64,000 nt of DNA. Source: Exobasidium rhododendri (Eukaryota; Basidiomycota; Exobasidiomycetes; Exobasidiales; Exobasidiaceae). A model generated the notes under the pieces. That model was given only the letters and a program-made list of their open reading frames with translations. It was not told where the DNA came from and ran no database searches. The stretch is from positions 4,835,001-4,899,000 of the forward strand of contig CP110632.1 of assembly GCA_026210745.1 (NCBI GenBank), in the 5' to 3' direction. Of this stretch, positions 40,249 to 50,908 are shown piece after piece; position 1 is the stretch's first letter; every line of letters begins with the position of its first letter. The translations under genes were made by a program, and so were the position numbers.

Positions 40249-40566
40249 ATGAAAGCCATCTCTCATCGGACGATCGGCATACTCGTCTTTGTAATCGTCT
40301 TGGCCATTCTTCTGCTTTGCCTCATAGGTGCAATAGTTTACAGTCGCGCTGGAAAGAGGGAGGAGGCCGAGCAACTGCCCTTCACCAACTTTTCTGGAGA
40401 GGATCCCAATCCGCCTCGACTCATACAGACTCACTCTCCAGGCGAGACGGCAAAGTCAACAAATCATGCAGCAAGCACAGATACAGCTGGATGGAGTTAT
40501 ATGAATCTTGTGGCTGCAGGGTCGTATGACACGCCGTTGCCCAAATACACAGTGAAGGGCAAGTGA
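40249..40566 (+). CDS. Small single-pass membrane protein
   Basis: Intronless, 105 aa. The frame is open further upstream, but the only ATG that makes sense is at 40249. One long hydrophobic helix spans residues about 8-32 (TIGILVFVIVLAILLLCLIG), flanked by His/Arg on the N side and Arg/Lys (SRAGKREE) on the C side. The remaining 70 residues are polar, Pro/Ser/Thr-rich and end in DTPLPKYTVKGK. No family is recognised. The charge pattern would favour a cytosolic tail. It could be a small plasma-membrane or endomembrane protein; there is no independent evidence of expression. Confidence 0.5.
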   Translation: MKAISHRTIGILVFVIVLAILLLCLIGAIVYSRAGKREEAEQLPFTNFSGEDPNPPRLIQTHSPGETAKSTNHAASTDTAGWSYMNLVAAGSYDTPLPKYTVKGK

Positions 40567-41103
40567 AGGCACGGTGGCATCCTTCTTCCTTTTGTTGGTA
40601 CTCTCCCCGATAAATTGCGGACATCTCTCAGCCGAAGATATTTCTACCATACACATATCGAGCCACTGGAAATCTTCGTTGAAGTCTACTTAGCTACAGA
40701 CAGTCAGTTCAGCAGGGTATAGAAGCCAGAACTAAAAAGAGGACCGAAGAGCATGCTCAAGGATTGCCAACCAAGTTGGACATTTGGAGGTCTGCATATT
40801 GAACGATGGCCCTGTTCTTAAAGAAGGCTCAGCTCGGCTTTTGTGGCGATCTCTCCTTCTATCATATTCTTTCCAGTAGATAATGTGTAGAAATTTCTCT
40901 TGTTGCTAGTCAATCTAGAGGACACGCCTTCACTGCATCGCGATGTCAAAGCGATCGATGTGCATGAGCTGAGGAAAGATCACGATAGATGAAGCAATTG
41001 ATTAATGGAATTGTATTGCGGCAATCTTGACGGGCGATGAGATGCTATGCAAGGGAAGTGAGGAGGTGAATATGCGGAGGCTAGAGTGGCTTTGCGATCA
41101 ATC
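40567..41103. other. Convergent intergenic region
   Basis: This is the 3' flank of the small membrane-protein gene (plus) and of the hydrolase-like gene (minus). Nothing else is seen. Confidence 0.45.
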
Positions 41104-42792
41104 TCAGATATACATGACAAAGCACACAGTGAGTAGAAGAACAATAGCAGGAAGAGCAATAAAAAGATGCGCGGCAGACTTCGTAGCGGATGATGTACTA
41201 GACTTGACCGATGGAGATAAGCCATTGTTGGTGGAAGTACCAGTGGTGGTATTAGCATTGTTTCTGGTCCAGCCAGAGGGCCTCCAGCCGGTAGGCATCT
41301 GTTCTGCAGAGAATAGAGCAGCCTGACCTTCCATACTCCCAAAGACCTGATTTGCGTTGTGATCTGCGCTCTCGACCACAATAAGCTGCAGTCGAATGAC
41401 GTTGCTACTGATGTTGGACCAGTCAGGAAGATTCGAGTATGTGGCAGGGAAACCAGTAAGATCCTCCTGCGTTCTAGCTAGCGTGTTGACATACTGCCAC
41501 CATGACAGATTCCGATCTCGTCGCTTTGTGCCACCTTGCATGTTGGCCATACAGTAAGTGTCTCCACTTTGATCGATGTCTTGATAGCCTACGATGGAGA
41601 TGACGTCTCTTGTGATATACTGCTTGAAATATTGCGAGATCGGTAAGAGACCCGTGGCTGTTCCAGTGAAGTTGTCAAAGCCGTATCTCCAAGTGTTGTA
41701 ATACTGACAAGATGACTTGGTAGGGATCACGTCGTTGTCTGACATCTTGATCGGCCTGTCGGTGGTAAAGTAAGCGCAAGAAGAAGGGTCGCCGTGGATG
41801 TAACGGATATGAAGACCAGAAGGTGCGTCCTGTGCGGCAAAGGAAGGGAGAAAGAAAGAGGCCGTTAGAGTGAGTCGTAAGTGTAGGTAGTTTGATAGTC
41901 TGCCTTACCGCTGACACCATTGCATATCGTTGGATCAGCTGGCCACCACCTCCATGACCGACGAAGGTGATGTTCTTTAGGGCGGGGTATCTTGCCTGAT
42001 TAGAGAACTCGGCAGTCAGGGCATCAAGAGCATCGAATGAGGTCAAGGTAGTGCCTGATGGATGTGTGGCTACATCTCCTGCTTGCCAACCGTTCACGTC
42101 ATCCCAAGCCAACTCATCGCTAGCGTATTGCTGGTACATCAAAAAGATCAGACTAATGTATGTATCTCCACTGTATGACAACCTTGTATTCTTCACTCAC
42201 CCCGGAATTGTATTTGGTCGAAAAGAATTGCGGGGCGACGACTATGGCGTCCTTGTCTGCCCCAATGACGTTGCTTTGTACTGCTGTTGTGAGCACGTCA
42301 TTCATCGTCGTCCAGTACTGGAGGCTCACGAGCATAAGGAAGGAGAGACGTAATAAAATATAGCAACAATTGAACTCACCGCATCACCATCTCTCAGTCG
42401 ACCGTGGATCATGATGAAAGCTTGTGTAGCTGTGGTGTTACTGGGACTGTCGCTCCAATACGCACCAATCCGATCTTGACTTGCACCCACACCAACACTA
42501 GTGAATACAGAGCCTTGAGGGGCAACGATGGCTCCATGAGCCTAATTCAGAGAGCAAAATCTAGAGGAGATTAGCTCTGACACCTTCTCCAATAGGAAAT
42601 GTTTCTCACCTCCCCTTCACTGCTTGTTCCATTGGACATCAAAGTGCTCGCGTCTCTTTCTCCTATGTGGAAGTGCCCTCGTGATCCTAAGTGAGGTACT
42701 ACTCCCCTTTTGTGATTTGTCTCAAATGACAAAACGCAAAGAGTCGTGAGTGTGAGTGCAGCTGATGCTGCTTGAACAATGTTGAAGAACAT
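41104..42792 (-). CDS. Secretory alpha/beta-hydrolase-like protein with Ser-to-Gly nucleophile change, putative GPI anchor
   Basis: Model, minus strand: exons 42610-42792, 42380-42541, 42201-42317, 41909-42130 and 41104-41829, all phase 0, 469 aa. The N-terminus is hydrophobic (ASAALTLTTLCVL). The fold is suggested by AFIMIHGRLRDGDAY, DAIVVAPQFF and NITFVGHGGGGQLIQRYAM. The last block is the nucleophile elbow, but the usual Ser of G-H-S-x-G is Gly. A late His is in VVESADHNANQVF. The C-terminus is Ser/Thr-rich and then purely hydrophobic (HLFIALPAIVLLLTVCFVMYI) with no tail, as in GPI-anchor signals. The neighbouring divergent gene is a paralog that keeps the Ser. It is probably a cell-surface protein without hydrolase activity. 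Confidence 0.75.
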
Positions 42793-43731
42793 GGTCCTGG
42801 ATGGGGAAGTAAAAAAAAAGAGTATGGCGGCAAGGTGAACTCTCCGCTCTACGCCTACGTCAAGTCAATGTTGTTATGGCTGCGACCTCATTGCAATGCT
42901 TATGGCTGTGTGAGCATCATTGACCTGTGTCGTTAGATTATTTGAAATTTAGTCATAAGTTGTGCTTCTACGTATGCACGCCTCCTGTACAGGATACATA
43001 ACACGGATCCTCCTTGAAGAAGTCTCCCCTTCCGACCCTCTCCAGACAGCCCCCTCGACGTGGGATCAAATTCCATGAAGCGGGACTTTGCGCGCGCACA
43101 GAAGTTTATTTATAAAATATCGACGCCTTCCAATTTCAAATTCTCTATTGTGGAGAGTGGATTGGGGCTCTGAGATGAAGGGTAGAAAGAGGACCAGATG
43201 TAGACTTCCGAGACAGCGACAGTGCCAAATCTACTTCATTTTGAAGAGGGTGTGAAGGCAAGCTCTTTGAGAATATGCTCCTTTCCGTTTATAGATCCTC
43301 GTCTAATTATAGAAAGTCTTGGCATGGCCAGTGACAGATGATATCTACGCTCGTAGTCTGTCCTGTAAGCAATGAAAGGGCGACCTTGTGCTTGTCTCTT
43401 TTTTGGGGGCTGCTCCAGCAGGAATGGTGTCGCTGCACAGAATCTAATCGTAGAGTAGTCCACACCAGAGTGAACGTTTGATCTCTCGAATTTGAAATGA
43501 CAAACTCAGACCCCTCTGTCTTGGGCGTGTGGTCGAATCCCCATTCTACAGACTAGATTTGGTGAGCAACAGTAGGTCAAAGTGCAGCTCATCTCGAGAG
43601 GCAAGACCTCGATTGAAGCCTTTGCGCTGTAAGAGAAAAGCTCTTGTGGATGCTGGACAAGCGATAAGATGGCTTGATAGTGTAGTAATGGTACCGTTCT
43701 CCCGTCCAGGATCCTCTCCTCCTTCTTTCCC
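42793..43731. other. Divergent promoter region between the two hydrolase-like paralogs
   Basis: No gene is seen in the 939 bp separating the two divergently transcribed paralogs. AT-rich patches occur around 42935-42970 and 43105-43150. Confidence 0.45.
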
Positions 43732-45573
43732 ATGACTAAGATACTTCCAATTTTGCTGCTACTAAGCTGCCTCCATATAGTCATAGCAAGTTTGCCAACG
43801 GTGGCATTATCCCACGACATTCACTCTCTGCATCGAGTACGGAGGAGAGATCTTCATTTCATCACCGACGAGGACACGAACGATCCAATACAAGCAGCAA
43901 AGGATGTTCAGCAGATTCCCTTTCTTGCCAACAACAATTCCGGGGTGACTGACACGGCTAGTCAATTAGTGCAAGGCGACTCTGACTCTGCTCAGTTGCC
44001 TTGGAATGCGGCCATTCCCTTCCTGCCTACGCCAAACACAAACATCTCATCTAGCAAGGGATGGGTCTCTATACCTCCTCTGGAAGGATTTGACTTGATT
44101 AGAACATGGCAAGTCCTGCCGAATGTCATTATGCCTTTCTATAGCCTTTCTAGACTTGATCCAAACAACGTCAAAAGAGCAGTGATCACCTGGCCGGGCA
44201 AGCCACGAGATACGTGGAAGTATGCGAATTTGTATCGGAATGCGTTGGCAGTCGCAGAGGCCAACCAGACATCCGGCGTCGCCAATGGTAGTGTCCTCAT
44301 TCTAAGTCCCATCTGGCTCAACAATCTGGATCAGCAGGCCGGATCTTCACTCAGTAATGAACTCGTCTTCCACGGCTCTCAATGGGAAGCAGGCGGCACA
44401 TCAAGGAGTCCGAAGCTGCTTCATTCCCTGACGTCGTACGATGTGATGGACAACTTCACCGACTTTCTCTTCAATAAAGCGATTTATCCCAATCTGAATC
44501 AAGTGGTGTGAGTAGGAGTCGATGATGAGCTTCTTCTTGCAGGCATATATTGAGTAATGCCCCAATCCTTGACAGCATCGCCGGTCATTCCATGGGAGGA
44601 CAGGCGTCGCACAGATATGCGCTGCTGAAGAAAAGAAAGGTGTACGACGATAATATGTCCTTTTGGGTCGGCAATCCAGGGTGAGTCAGTGTTACGCCAA
44701 GTCAATCTCACTTCATTGTTCTAACACGATAGAACTTCTGCTCAAGGTCCTGGACGTATCTATCGCCCACCCGTCCGTACAACAATCTGACGTGCAATGC
44801 CACCTACGATACATGGCACTACGGCATAGGAGGGAATATGACCAAGGTTCCAAAGTATGCGCGGAAAGACGTCTTTGCTAACAAGACCGCCGTTGTGCAG
44901 CGGTACTTGAGTAGAAAGGTGCATATGGCTTTGGGATTATTGTGCGTATCTTTGCGTTGCTTTGTTTTGTCATCTTCTGCTACTGATGCTACAATACTCG
45001 TGAAATACAGAGACAACGGCCCCGGTGACACACACTGTGAAGCTCAGGAGTGAGTTTTTGCTCGAGTAATGGGGATGCACTTCGTTGAACAGATGCTGAG
45101 AAGATCAAATCTTGTGTCGCCATAGCCAGGGAGGATCACACTTGGATCGCGGGTCTCAATACGTCCTTCACCTAGCCGAAGTGAATGGCGGCACTTTTCC
45201 TGCCTCGCATACCGTAGATTTTATCGGCAACACGAGTCATCAGGATTTCGCCATGATGTCCACGAATGCGTCTCTCTTCTGGCTTTTCGCCAATGACTAC
45301 AATCAGAGGTACCCCGATGTCAATGCTTCCAATCCAGGTGACAATTATACCTACCACCCGAAGAAGATCAGAAGAGCCTACGCCACGCATGGGAACATCG
45401 TCCTGGCGACGAGTCTCTTAGGTGGATCCCTCTTCCTTGTCATCGCCTTCTTCTGCAGCGTGTTCTTCCTTCTTGGTCCGAATTATGCTGAAGCGGGCGA
45501 TGAGCAGGTGCCTCTAAATGCCATTCCAAACGAAGAGAGTCCTTTCAAGCGGGTCCACAATTACGTGGGTTGA
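43732..45573 (+). CDS. Secretory alpha/beta-hydrolase-like membrane protein, Ser nucleophile retained
   Basis: Model: join(43732-44507, 44576-44680, 44747-44941, 45011-45049, 45126-45573), 520 aa. A signal peptide (ILPILLLLSCLHIVIASL) starts the protein. Splicing creates the nucleophile elbow VIAGHSMGGQASHRYALL. An AVITWPGKPRDTWKYANLY strand and SVLILSPIW follow the same order as the paralog at 41104. The candidate His lies in THCEAQDQGGSHLDRGS. A single membrane helix near the C-terminus (VLATSLLGGSLFLVIAFFCS) is followed by a short polar tail, so this copy is a type I membrane protein. The substrate is unknown. Many N-glycosylation sequons support a cell-surface or luminal location. Confidence 0.78.
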
Positions 45574-45945
45574 ACGGTTGTGTAGCCTGTAATGTTGCTT
45601 TCCCAGCCTCTTGCTACGTCGAGTTCATTCATTAATAGAAATAATTTACATTACTCGTGCAAAGTCCTGTGACCTTGCAAGCATCACGTTGTAAGGAGAT
45701 GCGCTTTCTCGTACCTTAAATAGAAATCTCAGAAGTAATTTGAAATTAATGTCAGAGTGCTATTTTTATTGCTCATTTCAAATTGCTGTTGTGATGCGAG
45801 AAGAAAGAGCGAGTGGGCCGATGATCAGTCTAGTGCACTCCGCTTATCTGTAGAATTCTACAGTATAAGTAGGCGATTCTACCTTTGAGGAGGTTACTCA
45901 AGGGAGAGAGATCCTCCAAACACCTTCACACTTTTACGATTAAGC
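45574..45945. other. Intergenic region
   Basis: No gene is seen. A TATA-like TATAAG at 45864-45869 lies about 80 bp before the start of the next open frame. The region 45715-45785 is AT-rich. Confidence 0.45.
45864..45869 (+). promoter_or_regulatory. Putative TATA box of the candidate secreted protein gene
   Basis: TATAAG in ACAGTATAAGTAGGC lies 77-82 bp upstream of the ATG at 45946, a normal core-promoter distance. It adds weak support that the downstream frame is a gene. Confidence 0.4.
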
Positions 45946-46704
45946 ATGGTATTCTTGATCCTCTTTCTTGCTCTTGCGACATACTGCAGAGGAGTCGCTT
46001 CTTTGCCTGTCCCTCCGTCGTCTGCGGTAGGCGAATGTGTCAAGGAGACACGCAGTGACCCCACTGAGTTCATCAACGATCGCCAAATTCAGCTTCCTCT
46101 CGTACTCCACCATTATCCATCCGAGGCAAAGCAATCTGTCATCACACCGGCAAGCACATCACGAAGTCCATCGCAAAGGAAAAAGGAGAAATGTCGTCAT
46201 AAGGAGAGGGATCACCATCGAGCCGACAAGTACAACACTGGATGTTGGTACCAAGCAAGCACGTCTTATATTGCCTTTGGCGATGCCTTATCACCAACAG
46301 CATCCCTCAATACAGATTTTTCGTTCTCTTCCATGAAATGTCATGCCGCCCAGGCTCCCCCACACAGCTCTCCATCTTTCCATAATCACGCAACGGTCAC
46401 GTCCGAAGTAAGATTGGCCATGAAAGAGAAGATGTGCGCACAAGCCTCACAACAGCTGGCGAAGACGAATAGCATAGACAGTCGTAAGGCGCATCCGTCG
46501 AACAGGGAGAGAGGAATTGAGGCATACAAAGGATCGTGGATCGACATTGGTTCCTCGGAAGAAATCTGTAGTGACAATCTCCTCCTCGGTCTCAAATGGT
46601 CGATGAGTGAGGGATGCGTCCCGAAAGCGAGCATGCGTCAAAACACATTGCCTCTTCCTGTTCGGGAGTACTTTACCAGAGTCATGGCGTTGCTGATCAT
46701 ATAA
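45946..46704 (+). CDS. Candidate secreted Cys-containing protein
   Basis: A single 252-codon frame with a convincing signal peptide (MVFLILFLALATYCRGVASL). The mature part has about seven Cys, is rich in Ser, His, Lys and Arg, and carries no known domain. It includes KKEKCRHKERDHHRADKY and KCHAAQAPPHSSPSFHNH. Size, signal peptide, Cys and absence of homologous domains fit the loose profile of fungal secreted effectors, which is only a resemblance. A TATA-like element lies 80 bp upstream. The long frame without introns could still be partly chance, so confidence is moderate. Confidence 0.5.
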   Translation: MVFLILFLALATYCRGVASLPVPPSSAVGECVKETRSDPTEFINDRQIQLPLVLHHYPSEAKQSVITPASTSRSPSQRKKEKCRHKERDHHRADKYNTGCWYQASTSYIAFGDALSPTASLNTDFSFSSMKCHAAQAPPHSSPSFHNHATVTSEVRLAMKEKMCAQASQQLAKTNSIDSRKAHPSNRERGIEAYKGSWIDIGSSEEICSDNLLLGLKWSMSEGCVPKASMRQNTLPLPVREYFTRVMALLII

Positions 46705-47712
46705 GGTGCTGTATCTTCGAACACGTTTGTTGACAATAACGACGTCTACACATTTATCTTCCATGGAAGTCACAGGGATCACGAGGGTAACGGCCGGCTG
46801 CAGGAACAGCCATATCCAATGCTCAGAATTCTGTCTCTGAAGCTGCGACACAAGCTTTGCAGGAATGGCGAATCAACATAATGTCGTTTGCCCATAAAGG
46901 AGCAAATGACGCACGATGGTTTACTCATCATGCTATCGATTATCGCGGGTACTTGCGATATCGATAAACTGTTCATGTCATCTCTTCTACTTAAGATGTC
47001 AAGGTCACAGTCAACTCGATCCTCGTTCATAGTCTTTTCCCGACATGTTGTAGTAACGGTATATAATAGCAGCCTGCAATGTGCAATACCTCCCCGCACA
47101 ACAGTGCCGATTTGGGATGATAATACCTTGGAGTAGTGCTTTATACGTGGGGCTGTCTTTCGTGTTATGGTAGATTTACATTTGGCATTTGGAACAGAAA
47201 TGCTTGTGAGGCAAGATGCAGAGACGTGAATTACAGCACTCCTTTTAAGCGGCGTTGCTGCCATCGACCAATCGCAGGTATTCAGTTCGCTTTCCGTCCA
47301 GTACTGGGGAGTAAGTAGAGGGAAGTCTGATGGATCCAAAATAAATGTGCGATTCATACATAAAATTGAATTGCTATTCCCAATGCTCTATTGTAATTTA
47401 AACTGAGAGCTCGATCAAATGAAGATCGAATTTCGAATTTGCCTATTTGAAATGTCTATTTTTAAGGTTTTGGCAGGTCGTGGCAATTTGTTGGTACATT
47501 TCATCTATCACGCGTGACAAACGTCCGTATGAGGAGAGGAGCCAATGAGAAGGCTGCAATTACTCAGCAAGACTGATTAGGGGGGCCTAAAACCCTTCTT
47601 CTCTCTCGTGTAGAGATGCGCCCCAGAACCGCAAGATGTGCTATAAGAGGATCGTCTAGGCATTTGTCTGCAACGAATCTGTTTCACGTACTTCCGCAGT
47701 CATTACACGAAA
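46705..47712. other. Intergenic region
   Basis: No gene is supported. A 192-codon minus-strand frame (46779-47357) overlaps several others and has no motif. An AT-rich block spans 47355-47475. TATAAG at 47642-47647 lies 66-71 bp upstream of the iron-transporter start and may be its TATA box. Confidence 0.45.
47642..47647 (+). promoter_or_regulatory. Putative TATA box of the CCC1/VIT1-like gene
   Basis: TATAAG in TGCTATAAGAGG lies 66-71 bp upstream of the ATG at 47713. Confidence 0.35.
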
Positions 47713-48783
47713 ATGTCTGCTATATCGCTGCCCATTCGGCGGACTACAGGCCTGAGTCGACGGTGGCATGTAGACGAGCCTGTAGAAGGAGACGCTACCG
47801 TCATAGAAAGAGACACCATCACTCCACCACCTTCCCTTTCCCATCCACTCGCACTTCCTCCCGCCCAGTTGCAGGTCATCTACTCGGATCCTACAGACAC
47901 CTCACCCATCTTGCAGTGCTGCAAAGATGATAGCAGCCGACAAGGCGTCTGTTGCCGAAAGGTATTGCCCACGGATCAACGAACACTGATCAGTCCAGAA
48001 GTGATCCGCGACATCATCATCGGACTCAGTGACGGTCTTACGGTTCCCTTTGCGCTCACTGCAGGATTGTCTTCTCTGGGATCGTCTCATTTCGTCGTCC
48101 TCGCCGGCGTAGCAGAACTCGTGTCCGGCGCCATCTCGATGGGTGTAGGGGGATACTTTTCCGCGCAAGCAGAGATGGAACATTACCGATTTCGTGCCAG
48201 AGAAGTCCAGCAAAGAGTACAAAGGAGTTGCCCAAAGGAGTTGGCAGACGAGGTGTTGGACGTACTGGAACCATACGGAGCGTCTTACAAGATTGCAAGC
48301 TCTCTTTCCGCGCATCTCTGGGAAGCTGAGCAGGCTCATCATCATCAACCACCGCACGTCGAACACTCCTCGACCCGGCATGCCCTCCAGCAGCTCTTTA
48401 ATTCTCCCAGTCAAGCAGTAGAGAAGGAAAAGAAAGGAGTGACACAATTCTTGGTTCGAATTGGCGGCGGCTTGGAGCCAGTATCTCCCTCCCGTGTGTA
48501 TGTCTCCGCGGTGACGATTGGGTTCTCTTACCTGGTGGGTGGTGTGATTCCTTTGCTTCCTTATATCGTCATAAAGCAAGTCCGCACCGCCTTGTTTGTC
48601 TCGATCGGCATCACTGCTGGCCTTCTCCTCGCTTTTGGTGTCATCAAGCAGCATTATTCCGGCGCTCGTACCGGCTTCAAGGGTTACACGTATGGCGCCG
48701 TCTCTACCCTGCTCGTCGGAGGTGTGGCCGCAGCGGCAAGTTGGGGAATCGTCCATGCCATCGAGAGTGGCCATCAGTCGTGA
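47713..48783 (+). CDS. CCC1/VIT1-family vacuolar iron/manganese transporter
   Basis: Intronless, 356 aa. The family is clear from VIRDIIIGLSDGLTVPFALTAGLSSL and AELVSGAISMGVGGYFSAQAEMEHY, the first two membrane helices and the Glu-rich metal-binding region. Three more helices follow (VSAVTIGFSYLVGGVIPLLPY, ALFVSIGITAGLLLAFGVI, YGAVSTLLVGGVAAAASW). The protein moves Fe2+ or Mn2+ from the cytosol into the vacuole to limit toxicity. The N-terminal 95 residues include Cys pairs (ILQCCKDD, GVCCRK), and the cytosolic loop has a His-rich insert (AEQAHHHQPPHVEHSSTRH) that may bind metal. The stop lies about 57 bp from the convergent permease gene. Confidence 0.92.
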   Translation: MSAISLPIRRTTGLSRRWHVDEPVEGDATVIERDTITPPPSLSHPLALPPAQLQVIYSDPTDTSPILQCCKDDSSRQGVCCRKVLPTDQRTLISPEVIRDIIIGLSDGLTVPFALTAGLSSLGSSHFVVLAGVAELVSGAISMGVGGYFSAQAEMEHYRFRAREVQQRVQRSCPKELADEVLDVLEPYGASYKIASSLSAHLWEAEQAHHHQPPHVEHSSTRHALQQLFNSPSQAVEKEKKGVTQFLVRIGGGLEPVSPSRVYVSAVTIGFSYLVGGVIPLLPYIVIKQVRTALFVSIGITAGLLLAFGVIKQHYSGARTGFKGYTYGAVSTLLVGGVAAAASWGIVHAIESGHQS

Positions 48784-48840
48784 TGATGCAGTTGTAGCGG
48801 GTGACGTCAGTAGATCGACTAATATAACATATATCTAGGC

Positions 48841-50567
48841 CTACGCGGAAATGACCGGCGACCCCGTGTAGTGAGCGTGAGCATAAATGTAGTACCACAC
48901 CAAGGAGAGAGCACCGAATCCAACCAACACCACCGACGCATAGTTCATCGAGGTGGCCGTGACGGGTAGCGAAGTGGGCATGCAAAAGAGGACCAGCTGG
49001 AACACACTCCAGGCGAGTGAAACTGCATTGACAGTCCAACCGACGAGGGGGGAACACTTCCAAGGCGCCTTTGCCACTTCCCTTCGCCCGTTCATCATAC
49101 TGATTGCAATCGGCACTGCATAGCTCAGACTGTGAGCCACCACACCGACGGCAGCAAAGGCTGTGAATGCACTTGAGCTGCCGATGTTGATAAGACCGAG
49201 CAACATCTGGACGACAGTCATGAGCGCCAGACTCCAGACTGGTACGCCCAGGCTTGAGTTGATTCGAGCGAACAGTCTGGCACCAGGAATGGCGTCGTCG
49301 CGAGCGAATGCCCAAATGCAGCGAGAAGTAGCTACCGTGATGCTGATCGAATTGAAGCAGGCAATGATCAAGACGAGCGTCGTCAACGCTACGCCGCCAC
49401 CAGGGCTACCGATGACCTGAGAGAAAATGTAGGGAAGAGCTTGCCCCTTTGCCGAATTGTCGATGATGTCTTGCAGTGGTGGTAGCGTTGCACAGATCGG
49501 CAAGATGAAGAACAGACCAGCGATACCGGCTGTAGGGACGGCCATGGAGATTGCTTGAGGCAGTTTGACTTCGGCGTCTTTTGTTTCTTCGGCCATGCAT
49601 GTGATCATTCCGACTGCGGAGAAGGTGTAGGCGACAGGCAGAAGACCGGTGAACCAAGTGAAGTCGCCGTAGCCTGATAGTGTGGTGGTGTATGCGCCGA
49701 GTGCTTCTGCTGCCGAGTGCCGACCGACGTCTGCTTTGACGGAGAGCGCTATTAGACAGACAAAGATGGTGGCAGCTGTGAAGCCGGCCGAAAAGGTGTC
49801 GATGTGGGGCAGGAATCGATTCAAGTAGCAGCAAATGACAAAGCTCCCTAGTGTGATTGCATAGAAGATCAGGAGAAGTTGCCATGACGTGGCGATAAAG
49901 GTGGGGTGGTAGAGTGTGATGCATGCAGAGACCAGGCTTGCGAACCCGAAGTTGACCGAGAGGGTTCTGTGAAGAGACAAGCGTCAGAGATGGAGCAGTG
50001 GGGAAAGGGGAAGGAAAGTGGTATCGGCATGCCACTCACCCCGACAGGCAGCCGATCAGCCACATCCAGCCAGTACCATAGGCAGCCAGGTTGTTCTCCT
50101 TCGAGTGGGAAAGCTGGTGACTCCAGTAGGATGGTCCTGCCGAAGAGGGGTAGCGGGAGGCCATCTCGGCGATACTCAGCGAGACACACTGATATAAGAT
50201 GCAGACGACGATCCAACCAAGAAAGATGCTGAGCTGGCCACCTCCATAGATTGCCGAAATGAGGGGAGATCCTTCGCCATAAGGTACAGCGGCGATGGCT
50301 GTTTCAGGAAGCGTGAGGGGAGTCAGTGAGCACAGTACCATTTATTGAAAGAGCCTCATCGCACCCACCCAGCGACTGGAACAGCAGCGTGTAGAGAGAT
50401 CGATTGCGTGCGAGATTCCTGTCCGGTGCGTATCCGAGCTGGTGGTGAAGGACGTCCTCATCGGGACTGGAGAGCTGCTCTATCCGGTCAGGCGGGGAGA
50501 AGGAGGTAGAAGCGCCTGCTCCCTTCTTCGCCGCGGGTCGAAGCTCGAGTGTGTTGTTCGCTGACAT
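48841..50567 (-). CDS. APC-family amino acid/choline/GABA permease
   Basis: Model, minus strand: exons 50369-50567, 50040-50298 and 48841-49966, 527 aa. The start at 50567 (MSANNTLELRP) is preferred to the in-frame ATG at 50702. About twelve hydrophobic segments are present. Typical blocks of the fungal choline/GABA/amino-acid permease subgroup include ISAIYGGGQLSIFLGWIVV, SIAEMASRYPSSAGPSYW, and MITCMAEETKDAEVKLPQAI, which matches the E-E-x-x-x-A-x-x-x-x-P-x-A-I motif. SRCIWAFARDDAIPGARLF is also characteristic. It should import amino acids, GABA or choline by proton symport at the plasma membrane; the exact substrate is not inferable. Confidence 0.9.
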
Positions 50568-50908
50568 GGTGTACGTACGCAGATCGATTACTGGTCCCAA
50601 TGCATACACTCCCGTCGAGACTCTTCGCTGTGGATGCTGGAGGGAGAGAGAAAAAGAGGACTGACTAGATTTGAAGGGATTCAAGAAATTTAAGATTGTC
50701 AAGCGCGGTCGACTGAACTTGGGCCGCGGCAGGAAAGAGCAGATATCTGTCGCCCTTCCTTTGCGTCTGCCGTCAGATCTTATTCATAGACGTGGGGGGC
50801 CGGAAGAGACAGTGATGCGTCAACACTAGTAAATTCACTCGAAATGAGGATGGGGGGGGGGGGGGGAGCAGGTGACTATAGATTACACATAAGAGGCGCG
50901 CTGAGAAT
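50568..50908. other. Intergenic region with G homopolymer
   Basis: This region lies between the permease and GT71 genes, both on the minus strand. A 15-G run is at 50852-50866, which is a likely sequencing or assembly length-error site. No gene is seen. Confidence 0.5.

Noticed and set aside
46779-47357. 192-codon minus-strand open frame
   Set aside because: No motif, signal peptide or splice support. The chain has scattered Cys but no pattern, and other frames are open over the same stretch.
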